DNA of 64,000 nt from Tenacibaculum mesophilum (GTDB taxonomy: Bacteria > Bacteroidota > Bacteroidia > Flavobacteriales > Flavobacteriaceae), in the NCBI RefSeq assembly GCF_003867075.1, contig NZ_CP032544.1:2908001-2972000 (forward strand), written 5' to 3'. Shown here piece by piece: positions 1-7,974 of the stretch. The notes under the pieces are model-generated. The model was not told the origin of the DNA. It did not search any database and saw only the letters and a program-made list of their open reading frames with translations. The stretch's first letter is position 1. Every line of letters starts with the position of its first letter. The translations under genes and the position numbers were made by a program.

Positions 1-278
1 TCTACCATGTAAATAAGAACATCGGCATCTTCAAAGGCAGATTTTACAAAATCCATCATAGATTCTTGCAACTCATAAGCTGGTTTTATGATTCCTGGAG
101 TATCCGAAAAAACAATTTGATAATCGTCTCCATTGACAATCCCCAAAATACGATGTCTAGTAGTTTGCGCTTTTGAAGTGATGATAGATAGTTTTTCACC
201 AACTAGTGCGTTCATCAAGGTAGATTTCCCAACATTTGGGTTTCCAATAATATTTACAAATCCTGCTTTATGTGTCAT
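1..278 (-). CDS. era: GTPase Era, N-terminal part (cut by window edge)
   Basis: The reading frame starts at 278 and runs off the left edge, giving about 92 residues. The G1 P-loop GNPNVGKST, the G2 region SKAQTTRHR and the G3 motif DTPG are all visible and in Era order. Era binds the 16S rRNA 3' end and the 30S subunit and assists ribosome assembly. The KH domain expected at the C-terminus lies outside the window. It is transcribed away from the tRNA genes on its right. Der/EngA is less likely because the QTTRHR switch I sequence is Era-specific. Confidence 0.93.
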   Translation of the reverse strand, partial: MTHKAGFVNIIGNPNVGKSTLMNALVGEKLSIITSKAQTTRHRILGIVNGDDYQIVFSDTPGIIKPAYELQESMMDFVKSAFEDADVLIYMV

Positions 279-374
279 GATGCAAAGATAGGTTGTTTTG
301 TGTAAGGAGTATTTATTTTTTACATGCTTGTTATTTAAAGGGATATATTTATATGAAAAATAAATGCTTTTTTA

Positions 375-407
375 TTTGGGCAGAACAAGAAAAAGGATGT
401 ATATTTG
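375..407 (+). promoter_or_regulatory. Bacteroidota-type promoter of the first tRNA-fMet
   Basis: TTTG at 375-378 and TATATTTG at 400-407 are separated by 21 bases. They match the Bacteroidota -33/-7 consensus TTTG and TAnnTTTG. The tRNA 5' end follows 12 bases after the -7 box. The same arrangement is repeated in front of the second tRNA copy. Confidence 0.8.
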
Positions 408-418
408 CAACCGCAAAT

Positions 419-491
<73 letters not shown>

Positions 492-497
492 CTAAGC

Positions 498-530
498 AAA
501 GGTTTTCAATTAAATTGAAAACCTTTTTTT
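498..530 (+). terminator. Terminator of tRNA-fMet copy 1
   Basis: An inverted repeat AAGGTTTTCAAT / ATTGAAAACCTT is followed by a T run. It starts 7 bases after the tRNA. The identical hairpin occurs again after the tRNA fragment at 19476-19508. Confidence 0.85.
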
Positions 531-815
531 GTGATTAAAAATTCGTGTTGACATGTTTTAATATTTAAACACAATTCTTATGAAATTTTATTTCAAGTCT
601 TAGAAAGCCTAAACCCATCTCAATTTGTTCCCATTTGATTATGTTTTACTGAATTGTATTGATAATAGTGTTGATTTTTTTGTTTTATGATTTGAGTGTA
701 ACCAAGTAATAACCATCTTTTATTATATTTTATTAAGAGAAATGTTGATTTTCTGTTTAGTTTGTTAAGATGTAGTTCCATCTTTAGAATGAAAGTAAGG
801 ATTATTTGCTTTTTA
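531..815. other. Spacer between the two tRNA-fMet genes, no gene seen
   Basis: AT-rich DNA of about 285 bases between the first tRNA terminator and the second tRNA promoter. Reading frames here are short and run antisense through the tRNA, and none has recognisable protein features. No further structured RNA was recognised. Confidence 0.6.
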
Positions 816-848
816 TTTGGATAGTACAAAGAAAAAGATGTATATTTG
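816..848 (+). promoter_or_regulatory. Promoter of the second tRNA-fMet
   Basis: TTTG at 816-819 and TATATTTG at 841-848 have the same 21-base spacer as copy 1. The roughly 55 bases upstream of both tRNAs are near-identical, so the promoter was duplicated together with the gene. Confidence 0.8.
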
Positions 849-859
849 CAACCGCAAAT

Positions 860-938
<79 letters not shown>

Positions 939-954
939 TAAAGCTTGTTAAATC

Positions 955-985
955 AACGGATTGTTTACCACAATCCGTTTTTTTA
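955..985 (+). terminator. Terminator after tRNA-fMet copy 2, carried by the element
   Basis: AACGGATTG and CAATCCGTT form a 9-base-pair stem with a 7-base loop, followed by a T run. It lies between attL and the integrase remnant and is unrelated to the terminator of copy 1. It appears to replace the terminator displaced to the other end of the island. Confidence 0.8.
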
Positions 986-1041
986 TGTCTTTATCTTTCT
1001 TACTTTTACGTACCGTAAATGCTAGCGTAAACGTTTTTAAT

Positions 1042-1464
1042 ATGAAATTGAATTTTTCAGAGCCTAAAATATATACAGGTGGAGTACGAATTTCAGAGTG
1101 GTCGAAGTTGACAAAATCTGAAAAAGAAATTGCATTAAAAAAGGATTGGTTTGTATATTATTCTTATAGAAACCCTAAAACTCAAAAATTACAAAGGCAG
1201 CCACATATTAAGGCAGGAGTTAATAAATTAAAGACAAAGCAAGAACGAATCGCATTTTTACGAACAATGCAAAAAGCGTTACTAGAGTTATTACAAGCAG
1301 GATTTAATCCATATATAGATAATTCAGAGCTAGAAGCTGAACTTTTCGGTGATGCTAGTAAAACGCAATCTTCAAATATTGCCCAATCTAAAATGTTGTT
1401 TGGAGAGATTGACGCTATAAATCCTTCGTTGCCCATAGCACCACTACCAAACACAAATTCTTGA
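1042..1464 (+). pseudogene. Tyrosine integrase, N-terminal fragment
   Basis: From the ATG at 1042 the frame begins MKLNFSEPKIYTGG and continues through KDWFVYYSYRNPKT, IKAGVNKLKTKQER and QAGFNPY. This matches the N-terminal arm and SAM-like region of Bacteroidota phage or ICE integrases. The catalytic domain with the R-H-R-Y residues is missing. After about position 1345 the frame leaves integrase-like sequence and reads antisense through the 3' end of the next gene, stopping at 1464. A longer frame opening at 961 overlaps the upstream terminator and is not a likely start. Position next to attL fits the integrase of this island. Confidence 0.8.
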
Positions 1465-2198
1465 TTTTTATGTGTAAAAGCGCCTTTCACAATATCAATC
1501 TCTGTCCAAATATCATCATTGTATTTTTCTAAACTTTCAATAGATGTATCACATAATGGTGACCAATATTGTCTTGTTTTTTTAGTGTTTGAATAACAAA
1601 CGCTATTTGTGTTTCCAATTATGATTTCGCCATCACCCATAATGATGCAATCATAACCAGGAAGATAGCCTTGTTGCCATTTTTGTTGTATTTTGGGGTG
1701 CATTGTATATTCTAAATCATTAAAATCTATGTGTTCTACTTCTGCTATAAAGTGTTCAGGCAATAGGTCTAAAAATTGTTTTACGGCTTTCATTTTTGAT
1801 GAAATAAATTCTAAATTATTGAGTTTTGAAAGCGCTATTTTTTCTGCTTGTTGGGGTTGTAATTCATCGTTAAAAGAACTACAAAGTTGGTATTTAAAAT
1901 GAATCATCTCATCCCCTATATCCATACTTATTAAAGCGGCTAGAAAGTGAGGTTTCCCTGTTTTGTATGACCACTGGTAATCATCAAAATCCAACTCTAA
2001 TCGCCATTGACTATTGCGTCCCCAAGCAGCATATTCAGATTTATGAACAATAGGTAATGGATTTCGAAACTTCTTTTCTTTAAGTATTTTGTTGAATAAA
2101 GGACTAATATCTTCTTTCAATTTTGGCAGTTCTGCTCGTAATAAGGCATTAAGTTCAGTATAAAATTTACTACGTTTTACGTTTTCTAGTCCATTCAT
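1182..2198 (-). pseudogene. Immunity-like protein truncated at its C-terminus by the deletion junction
   Basis: The frame starts at 2198. Its first ~275 residues are coherent and include a part near the end with GAMGNEGFIA and LDWAIF, a composition often seen at the C-terminus of bacterial immunity proteins. From about position 1380 to the stop at 1182 the frame only reads the antisense strand of the integrase fragment, so the native end is lost. I do not recognise a named family. The upstream neighbour starts 3 bases away. The product is probably non-functional or has a foreign tail. Confidence 0.6.
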
Positions 2199-2200
2199 AG

Positions 2201-2920
2201 TTAGATTGTTTTAGTCCAATTTTTATAGAACCAATCCGCTTTTGTTGGGATTTGATGCTCTTTACAATCAAAAGTTTCCTGTACAAAGAATAATTTATTG
2301 GCTTTTATTCTTTCTTCTGTCCATAAGTCTAATAAATCGAATTTACTTTGTATTTGTTTCAGCTGCTTTTTATAATTTTTAAAACAACACAATGACCCGA
2401 ATATCCCGTTTCCTACAGGATGATAGTTAGAGAACTTACAGCTTAAACAGGTTTTTAAATAAATATTTGGTGGTAGTTGATTTTGAAGTGCAATGAGGGC
2501 CTCTTCCATCCATTCCAACTTATTTTCGACTATAAATTTTCCGAAAGAAGCGTTTAGGGTTAAGCTGTTAATTTCATGATCCAAGCTGTCTATAGTTGCG
2601 TGCTCTCCAACTACTACAGTTACAATTAAGTGTTCTGTAACTGTTTGGTTAGTTGTGGCATTAAAGAATTGAATAAGAAATATAATCTTGAGACTAAAAT
2701 TGGTGATATCTCCCGAACCATCGGCAAACATATTGTAATCAAACTTGGTATTGTCAATGCTGTTTGTCGTGAGTTGATCAAAATCTCCTCCATAAAAATC
2801 AATGCCTCTAATGGTTGAAAACAACACACTACCATTAGATTTTATGATAATTTTTTCTGTTCCTCTTTTGTCTTGGTATGTGGCTTTGTATTGACGCATT
2901 AACCTATTATTTATATCCAT
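2201..2920 (-). CDS. DUF6304-like hypothetical protein
   Basis: About 239 residues from the ATG at 2920. A longer frame opens at 2950 but would overlap more of the preceding gene. The N-terminal half (YKATYQDKRGTEKIIIKSNG, then IRGIDFYGGDFDQL) resembles DUF6304, a family met in toxin-immunity neighbourhoods. A C-terminal part has a CxxC pair (CLSCKF) and a later LCCF. The chosen start overlaps the stop of the DUF6678-like gene by 14 bases, which suggests translational coupling. No signal peptide is present, so it should be cytoplasmic. The family call is from memory and moderate. Confidence 0.6.
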   Translation of the reverse strand: MDINNRLMRQYKATYQDKRGTEKIIIKSNGSVLFSTIRGIDFYGGDFDQLTTNSIDNTKFDYNMFADGSGDITNFSLKIIFLIQFFNATTNQTVTEHLIVTVVVGEHATIDSLDHEINSLTLNASFGKFIVENKLEWMEEALIALQNQLPPNIYLKTCLSCKFSNYHPVGNGIFGSLCCFKNYKKQLKQIQSKFDLLDLWTEERIKANKLFFVQETFDCKEHQIPTKADWFYKNWTKTI

Positions 2921-3413
2921 ATATAGTGATAATATCGCCATCTTGCTCAAAAGGAATGTTTAGTTTATTTAATAATTGAATCAATTCTTTGGTAGCATCA
3001 ATAATTTTTGATGGTACTAAGCGACCTTGGTGTATTTGTTGGGTTGCTCTGATTTCTAGCCATTCAATAGTAAAAAATGTAGGCAAGCCTTCTTCCCAAA
3101 AACTTGACCAATCTCCTTGGTATTTGGGTGGGTCTTTAAAGTCTTTAAAAGTGAATGCAGCTTTTTCCTGTAAGATTAATTTTTCGTTATACGCTGGAGG
3201 AAATGGTAACGAATCTATGTTTTGTTGTAATTCGAGCCACTTGGTATCATTCATTACAGACGAGAGGTTTCGGCTTTCAACAATTTTGTTTACTTGTTGT
3301 TTCAGTTTTACAATATCTTTATCGTTTTCTGTCAGGTATTTGTACTTTTCGAATAATGATAAGCCAAGCGAATCTACAGTTGCATAAATATTATGCTTTT
3401 CCTCGGTTTTCAT
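2907..3413 (-). CDS. DUF6678 family protein
   Basis: 168 residues, cytoplasmic. The pattern MNDTKWLELQ, LPFPPAYNEKL, PPKYQGDW, EEGLPTFFTIEWLEIR, GRLVP and the terminal FEQDGDIITIYGYK follows the DUF6678 family over its whole length, so the gene looks intact. A frameshifted relative sits at 8769-9190 in the same island. The function of the family is unknown. Its repeated occurrence among immunity genes suggests a protective role, which is inference. Confidence 0.72.
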   Translation of the reverse strand: MKTEEKHNIYATVDSLGLSLFEKYKYLTENDKDIVKLKQQVNKIVESRNLSSVMNDTKWLELQQNIDSLPFPPAYNEKLILQEKAAFTFKDFKDPPKYQGDWSSFWEEGLPTFFTIEWLEIRATQQIHQGRLVPSKIIDATKELIQLLNKLNIPFEQDGDIITIYGYK

Positions 3414-3436
3414 AGGTTTAATTTTTATTGGGTGTT

Positions 3437-3889
3437 TTAATCACTATTTGACCAAGTTAATATTCCGCTTAGAGGATATTTATTAAATCCTTTCATTACA
3501 TCATTTTTTTGAGATTTATTGATTTTTATTCTAATCCAAGCCTCGTGAGATTCTGTTAATCTATTTACATCAACCTCTATTATTTCGTTTAATCCATATC
3601 TGAATAAAATCGAATTTATTTTGTCTACATCTTCATAGTCAATTCCTTTTATTGCTCCATTACCATTATATTTTGTACCAATAAAGTAATTTATTAATTC
3701 TATTTCGGGACTTTTAAACTCCAAATTCTCTTTAGAGTAGTCATTAGATAATGGCAAAAATATTCCTTCAATTTTCGGATGCAAACAAGCAGTTCCACCA
3801 GTTTGGTTTGAAATCATTATTCCAGTCGGATACTCAATTATTATTCCGAGTCCAACAGAATCCCATATTTCAATTAAAGGTTGATTCAT
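3437..3889 (-). CDS. DUF6210-like protein
   Basis: 150 residues without signal peptide. The start IWDSVGLGIIIEYPTGIMISNQTGG and then CLHPKIEGIFLPL is characteristic of a small family I recall as DUF6210, seen scattered in bacterial genomes near toxin-immunity genes. Function is unknown. A gap of 80 bases separates it from the next gene downstream on its right side, and 23 bases from the DUF6678-like gene. Confidence 0.6.
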   Translation of the reverse strand: MNQPLIEIWDSVGLGIIIEYPTGIMISNQTGGTACLHPKIEGIFLPLSNDYSKENLEFKSPEIELINYFIGTKYNGNGAIKGIDYEDVDKINSILFRYGLNEIIEVDVNRLTESHEAWIRIKINKSQKNDVMKGFNKYPLSGILTWSNSD

Positions 3890-3969
3890 TTTCTTTATTT
3901 TATTTTATTTTGTCTTATCTTATATATCATTATTACTTACACAACATGTAAGTAATAGTTGTTTGTTTA

Positions 3970-4266
3970 TTATTGATAGTTAATTGATTGATATTCAATT
4001 TTATTGCTTTTAATGTAATCTTTTAGTTTGTCAAGGTTTGTCCACAAATAAGAGGAACCGTATTGACAAATATAAATGCCGTCATTCTCAAAGACGATAG
4101 TTACGTTTGGTAATTTTCCATTATTTTCAGCTTCTCTGAATTCCCAAAATACCTTATTGTCAAACTTGTACTTTTTGTCAAAAGTTATATTGTCCAAAAG
4201 CAAAAATTGGATGTCGTTAGTTTGTTTGTTAGGAAGTTTTGCTCTTAATTTATATTCGAACCCCAT
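3970..4266 (-). CDS. Hypothetical small protein
   Basis: 98 residues, no signal peptide or membrane segment, family not recognised. Alternating hydrophobic and charged stretches (NVTIVFENDGIYICQYGSSYLW) suggest a small mixed alpha/beta fold. Its start codon lies 1 base after the second stop of the interrupted gene at 4268-4573. The two probably formed a coupled pair before that gene broke. Confidence 0.6.
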   Translation of the reverse strand: MGFEYKLRAKLPNKQTNDIQFLLLDNITFDKKYKFDNKVFWEFREAENNGKLPNVTIVFENDGIYICQYGSSYLWTNLDKLKDYIKSNKIEYQSINYQ

Positions 4267-4267
4267 T

Positions 4268-4573
4268 TTAGTCGCCTAATATTTTGATATCTAAATTTTT
4301 GTCTGAAAAATATTTCAATAATGTTCTAAATTCTAAAATGTCGATTATTTTTTACTTATCCATGTTTAAGTTTGTTTTCTCAATATAAATGTCAATTATC
4401 TTTACAAACATTTTTTGATTTTCAATGGTCAATTTTATGTCGCTATATGGGTCAATTAAAACGCCTGTCCAATTTTTATATTCAGTAAAAACTTCATAAA
4501 GATTTTTACACTTGTTATCATTAAGTCCGAACAAATATTCTTGGTTGTCAAGTCTGTGAAAATCTAATGCCAT
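4268..4573 (-). pseudogene. Immunity-like gene interrupted by an in-frame TAA
   Basis: From the ATG at 4573 the frame reads MALDFHRLDNQEYLFGLNDN and ends at a TAA at 4352-4354 (73 residues, last residues NLNMDK). The same frame then stays open for 27 more codons, reading IIDILEFRTLL and KNLDIKILGD. It ends with a TAA at 4268, 1 base before the next gene. The continuation keeps protein-like composition and a natural end, so the first stop is most likely a nonsense mutation in a ~101-codon gene. The family is not named with certainty but resembles small cytoplasmic immunity proteins. Confidence 0.65.
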
Positions 4574-4669
4574 AGGTTTGTTTATGATTACAGGATTCTA
4601 TTCAATATAGGTTCAATGTTTTTAGTTTGTTTTGTTAATGTTACATAAAAAGTAAAAGATAAATTGAGT

Positions 4670-5047
4670 TTAACAACTGTTATATTCACAAGTCTTCTTA
4701 AGGTTATATTTTTTTATAATTTCTTTTTCCCATGCTAAATATTCATCCTTAAAACTGTTAATATCACTTGGTATTCCTTTGGTCCAATACATGTTTCCGT
4801 GAACCAACAACATAGCCCAATGATATTCTAACTCATGGATTAGCTGGTACACATCTTCTAAAGTGTTTGGAGTATTTCTTAAGAAGCTTTGCTTTAGCTT
4901 TTCGTTAGCATTTTTATAGGAGATTTTTCCATATTTTACCATAATGTGCTTAATTAACTCACAAAACGAATAGTGATTAAAAACAAGGCTTTCGTCTTCA
5001 TCTTTAAATGATATATTATCTTGTGGCGTTTTGTTTCCTTCGCTCAT
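4670..5047 (-). CDS. Hypothetical immunity-like protein
   Basis: 125 residues, cytoplasmic, predicted mostly helical. The stretch ELEYHWAMLLVHGNMYWTKGIP followed by FKDEYLAWEKEIIKKYNL looks like a compact helical domain. I do not recognise the family. It is 12 bases from the upstream gene at 5060 and in the same direction as all neighbours. A role as an immunity protein is inferred from context only. Confidence 0.6.
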   Translation of the reverse strand: MSEGNKTPQDNISFKDEDESLVFNHYSFCELIKHIMVKYGKISYKNANEKLKQSFLRNTPNTLEDVYQLIHELEYHWAMLLVHGNMYWTKGIPSDINSFKDEYLAWEKEIIKKYNLKKTCEYNSC

Positions 5048-5059
5048 AAATATTTTTGT

Positions 5060-5530
5060 TTATCGAGATAATTCTTTCAACAACTCGATTATTTTCCCTT
5101 TCCCATACAAACGAATATAAACTCGATTTTTATCTTGATTATTTGTTAACTTTATTAACCACTCTTTTGTTTTGTCAAAAATTCCAACTGTAACATCCCC
5201 ACTCTGATCAGCTTTATCATATTTTACGAGACTAGACATAAAACTTAAGTCTTCAAAATCAGATAATTCCCCTAATCCAACTAAGTCGGTTACTGCATTG
5301 TCAATTAGATTTATTTTAAACCAATAAACAGAGTCAATATTTTTACTCTTTTTTAATGATTTTCCGATTTTTTTCAGGAAAACATTAAGATTGGTTGATG
5401 CAAAATCCTCTTTAACATAATTAAATGGGCTTTCAAAAATTTTGTTTCCCTTTATAAAAGCATTAAGTGAAAAATTTCCACCTTTTATAATACTTTCTTT
5501 TATCCAGCTTTCAGTTTCTGCAAAATTCAT
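5060..5530 (-). CDS. Hypothetical protein
   Basis: 156 residues with no signal peptide or transmembrane segment. An amphipathic N-terminus is followed by beta-rich sequence (SVYWFKINLIDN, SGDVTVGIFD, RVYIRLYG) and a C-terminal helix. No family recognised. It sits in the run of closely spaced minus-strand island genes, 12 bases upstream of the gene at 4670-5047. Confidence 0.55.
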   Translation of the reverse strand: MNFAETESWIKESIIKGGNFSLNAFIKGNKIFESPFNYVKEDFASTNLNVFLKKIGKSLKKSKNIDSVYWFKINLIDNAVTDLVGLGELSDFEDLSFMSSLVKYDKADQSGDVTVGIFDKTKEWLIKLTNNQDKNRVYIRLYGKGKIIELLKELSR

Positions 5531-5573
5531 GTTTTTCTTAAATTTACTATAATTGGGAGATTAAAATTCGTTT

Positions 5574-6200
5574 TTATAAATTTCCGTACACAACAATTTC
5601 GTCAGCATATCTCAATTGAGTATTAAACCATTTAATTAAATCTCTTAAAAACATTTCTACGTTTGGGTCTTTTGTTTTGATCGTAGCTATTCTTCCAACA
5701 ATAATTCTACTTGTCTTATTATCAAAAAAGTTTCCACTAACGATATTAAAACAATTTTGTGTTTCTCTAGTGTTAGAATTAGTTAATGGAAAAACTGATT
5801 TAAAAGCATCGATAACATATTCAAAATCTTTAGTTTGAATAAAAAGACTTTTATCTCTTAAGGTTATATACTTATCAAGGCTTTCATTTTCTGCCCATAA
5901 AATAAATCCAATTTTATCAATTGGTTCATTAGGTGTAACTGTCAAGTAAAATAATTGTTCGTGAATTTTGTTTATAGATTTCTCTATGTCAAATCCACAA
6001 ATTCTATAATATTTTTTAGCTATTGTTTCATTGCACTCTGCGAGTCTGCATATAGAATTGATATTGTTTCTATGAAACTCTTGTTCACAAGTCAATAAAT
6101 CACCATCGTTATTAATTATCAATTCTTTGGCTAAATCCATAGGAATTGACAATCTGTTTCTAAGCTCTTTTATTTTTTGAAATTCTGTTTTTAGTTTCAT
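5574..6200 (-). CDS. Hypothetical protein with EF-Ts/UBA-like N-terminal repeats
   Basis: About 208 residues from the ATG at 6200; an alternative start lies at 6221. Residues ~8-35 (KIKELRNRLSIPMDLAKELIINNDGDL) have the shape of the UBA-like N-terminus of elongation factor Ts. Residues ~50-75 (LAECNETIAKKYYRICGFDIEKSINKI) repeat the same three-helix pattern. The remaining ~130 residues are not recognised. No other EF-Ts region is present, so this is not a translation factor. The neighbourhood suggests an immunity or accessory protein. Confidence 0.55.
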   Translation of the reverse strand: MKLKTEFQKIKELRNRLSIPMDLAKELIINNDGDLLTCEQEFHRNNINSICRLAECNETIAKKYYRICGFDIEKSINKIHEQLFYLTVTPNEPIDKIGFILWAENESLDKYITLRDKSLFIQTKDFEYVIDAFKSVFPLTNSNTRETQNCFNIVSGNFFDNKTSRIIVGRIATIKTKDPNVEMFLRDLIKWFNTQLRYADEIVVYGNL

Positions 6201-6246
6201 TATTTCAATTCTAACCAACACTAAAATTTATGTTGCTGCGTTTGGT

Positions 6247-6597
6247 TTAATTATCTTTACTCTTTATTCCAAGTTGTGGATTATCTTCTCTCCAAAATAT
6301 TTTTACTGTTCCATTAAAATCAAACCGTATTTGTAAAAAACCAGCTGTCTCCATTCTCATATAATCCCATCCCCATAAATGTTTGCCATTTCCATCATAA
6401 TCATGACTCCATAAGTCGTGTCCGTTGTTTTTTAATATGGTTATTATTTCATCCACTTCTTGCCAGTATTCATCCCAATTTGTAAATGATTTCAATCTCT
6501 CAGTCAAATCAACTTCCAATCTTTCCAACATTAATTTACGTTCTTTGTTCTCAAGATTTTCTAAAATTGTTCTTTTATATTTACGATAATTGTTCAT
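6247..6597 (-). CDS. Hypothetical immunity-like protein
   Basis: 116 residues, cytoplasmic. A basic, helical first half is followed by a tryptophan-rich segment (GHDLWSHDYDGNGKHLWGWDY) and a strand pair ending in VKIFWRED. Such Trp/Asp/His-rich segments are frequent in small toxin-neutralising proteins, but I recognise no named family. Same direction as neighbours, with gaps of 25-60 bases. Confidence 0.55.
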   Translation of the reverse strand: MNNYRKYKRTILENLENKERKLMLERLEVDLTERLKSFTNWDEYWQEVDEIITILKNNGHDLWSHDYDGNGKHLWGWDYMRMETAGFLQIRFDFNGTVKIFWREDNPQLGIKSKDN

Positions 6598-6658
6598 TAT
6601 AATTTTTAATTACTGACGATGCTAAAATTCACGAAAGTTAGCATATTAAAACAGTGTA

Positions 6659-6970
6659 TTATATTAAATTAAACTTTTCTAATGTCATTTTTATAACTTC
6701 ATTATCTAATCTTAGAATCGGAAAATCTGCAATCAAATAAGGAGGATAACCTGAATCTTTAGAGTCATCATTTATTACATAGGATTCCGTTGTTCTATTT
6801 CTAAATCTTAATAAATAAACCTTAAGCCCATTAGAACAATAAAAATCAATTTCGTGGTTTTCCATAAATTCATCAGGTATTTGATGAATGTTAATTATCT
6901 TCCAGTTATCAAATTCTCTATCATATCCGTTTTGATATTCTGCACGTTTTTCAAATTCTTTTATTGTCAT
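6659..6970 (-). CDS. Hypothetical small protein
   Basis: 103 residues with no signal or membrane segment. It contains NGYDREFDNWKIINIHQIP and a middle beta segment (GLKVYLLRFRNRTTESYVIND), then a helix at the end. Family not recognised. It belongs to the minus-strand array and is flanked by gaps of about 60 bases. Confidence 0.5.
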   Translation of the reverse strand: MTIKEFEKRAEYQNGYDREFDNWKIINIHQIPDEFMENHEIDFYCSNGLKVYLLRFRNRTTESYVINDDSKDSGYPPYLIADFPILRLDNEVIKMTLEKFNLI

Positions 6971-7027
6971 TTTTCAAATGTCTTGTTGTAACAGGCTTAA
7001 AAAATCAGAGGAATCTTCTATGCTTTT

Positions 7028-7333
7028 TTAGCATACGGATGATTTTGAGAAAATAATATTTTCTAAACTGCAATCTTTAATGTTGGTTTCACAAAAATGT
7101 GATTCCCAAAAAGTAACATTATCAAAGTCACAATTTCTAAACTGACACTGCTTAAATTCACATTGTTTGAAGGATACTTTAGCAAAAATTATATTTCTAA
7201 ATTCTATTCCGAAGAATGATGATTTTTCAATAAAAGAGCTGTAATAATGCTGATTGATAAAAGTTTTTGCACTAAACTCTTTATTTGACGTTATCATTAA
7301 TTTACTTACATTCTTCATAATTTCTAGTTTCAA
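7028..7333 (-). CDS. Small pentapeptide-repeat protein
   Basis: 101 residues. From about residue 40, the A(D/N)LxX-type pentapeptide pattern runs for roughly ten coils (SFKQC EFKQC QFRNC DFDNV TFWES HF, then LENIIF), with aromatic F at the central position. Such proteins form right-handed beta helices. It is short compared with Qnr-type DNA mimics and probably a partial or minimal solenoid. It may start at 7333 or at 7318. Function in the island unknown; cytoplasmic. Confidence 0.7.
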   Translation of the reverse strand: MKLEIMKNVSKLMITSNKEFSAKTFINQHYYSSFIEKSSFFGIEFRNIIFAKVSFKQCEFKQCQFRNCDFDNVTFWESHFCETNIKDCSLENIIFSKSSVC

Positions 7334-7342
7334 TGTATTCTT

Positions 7343-7636
7343 TTAATACAACTCTATTTCCCAATCTTCGTACGGAGGTTCTACTTTAAAGTTAGCATCG
7401 CAATACGAACGGATGTAATCTGTTGCTCGTTTTTCAGCATATTTTGCATTGAGCACTTCTCCGTTTTCATCCATTTCTATAACGTTGGCAAAAATGGCAA
7501 AGGCTTGTTCTATGGCACTGGGCTCTTCACCATATAGTTTTAGGTAATCAATACCTTTTAATTGGTAATGCGTACCACTTGCCATAAAATAGGCAAAACT
7601 TCTGAGTGCTCCGCTAAATGATTCGCTTAGTTTCAT
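7343..7636 (-). CDS. DUF7677-like protein
   Basis: 97 residues, cytoplasmic. The start MKLSESFSGALRSFAYFMASG and the end YCDANFKVEPPYEDWEIELY resemble a small family that I recall as DUF7677, common in immunity clusters. Length agrees with an intact family member. It starts 17 bases after the stop of the gene at 7654-7965 and ends 9 bases before the pentapeptide gene, so all three are probably co-transcribed. Confidence 0.55.
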   Translation of the reverse strand: MKLSESFSGALRSFAYFMASGTHYQLKGIDYLKLYGEEPSAIEQAFAIFANVIEMDENGEVLNAKYAEKRATDYIRSYCDANFKVEPPYEDWEIELY

Positions 7637-7653
7637 ATATAATTTTGGTTGTG

Positions 7654-7965
7654 TTAGTCACTAAAAATACATCTTATACTCTCAATAATTTTCCAACAAG
7701 TATTATGGTCTAATCCCTTAGGCCTGTTTACTTTCCAATGCCCCATGCTTGCTTTTAAAGTTTCGTTGATGCTAAACAGTTGAAATGCCACTTCTTTTTC
7801 TATAACCGGTTTTTCTGTGTAATGTTCTTGTAAACACCGTAATGCTTGAAGAAACCGAGCAATTCGTTCTTCTTCTACATCGGCACTCATTCTAAACAAG
7901 GTGTCTAATCCATCGTCTGATTGATACTCTTTAGCAATGTGTTTTTTAGCTTCTTGAAAGTTCAT
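7654..7965 (-). CDS. Hypothetical helical protein
   Basis: 103 residues, cytoplasmic, all-helical by composition, with RFLQALRCLQEHY and GHWKVNRPKGLDHNTCWKIIESIR. Family not recognised with confidence. It is separated by 9 bases from the lipoprotein gene upstream, and by 17 bases from the DUF7677-like gene downstream. An immunity role is inferred only from its place. Confidence 0.55.
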   Translation of the reverse strand: MNFQEAKKHIAKEYQSDDGLDTLFRMSADVEEERIARFLQALRCLQEHYTEKPVIEKEVAFQLFSINETLKASMGHWKVNRPKGLDHNTCWKIIESIRCIFSD

Positions 7966-7974
7966 ATTGCGATG

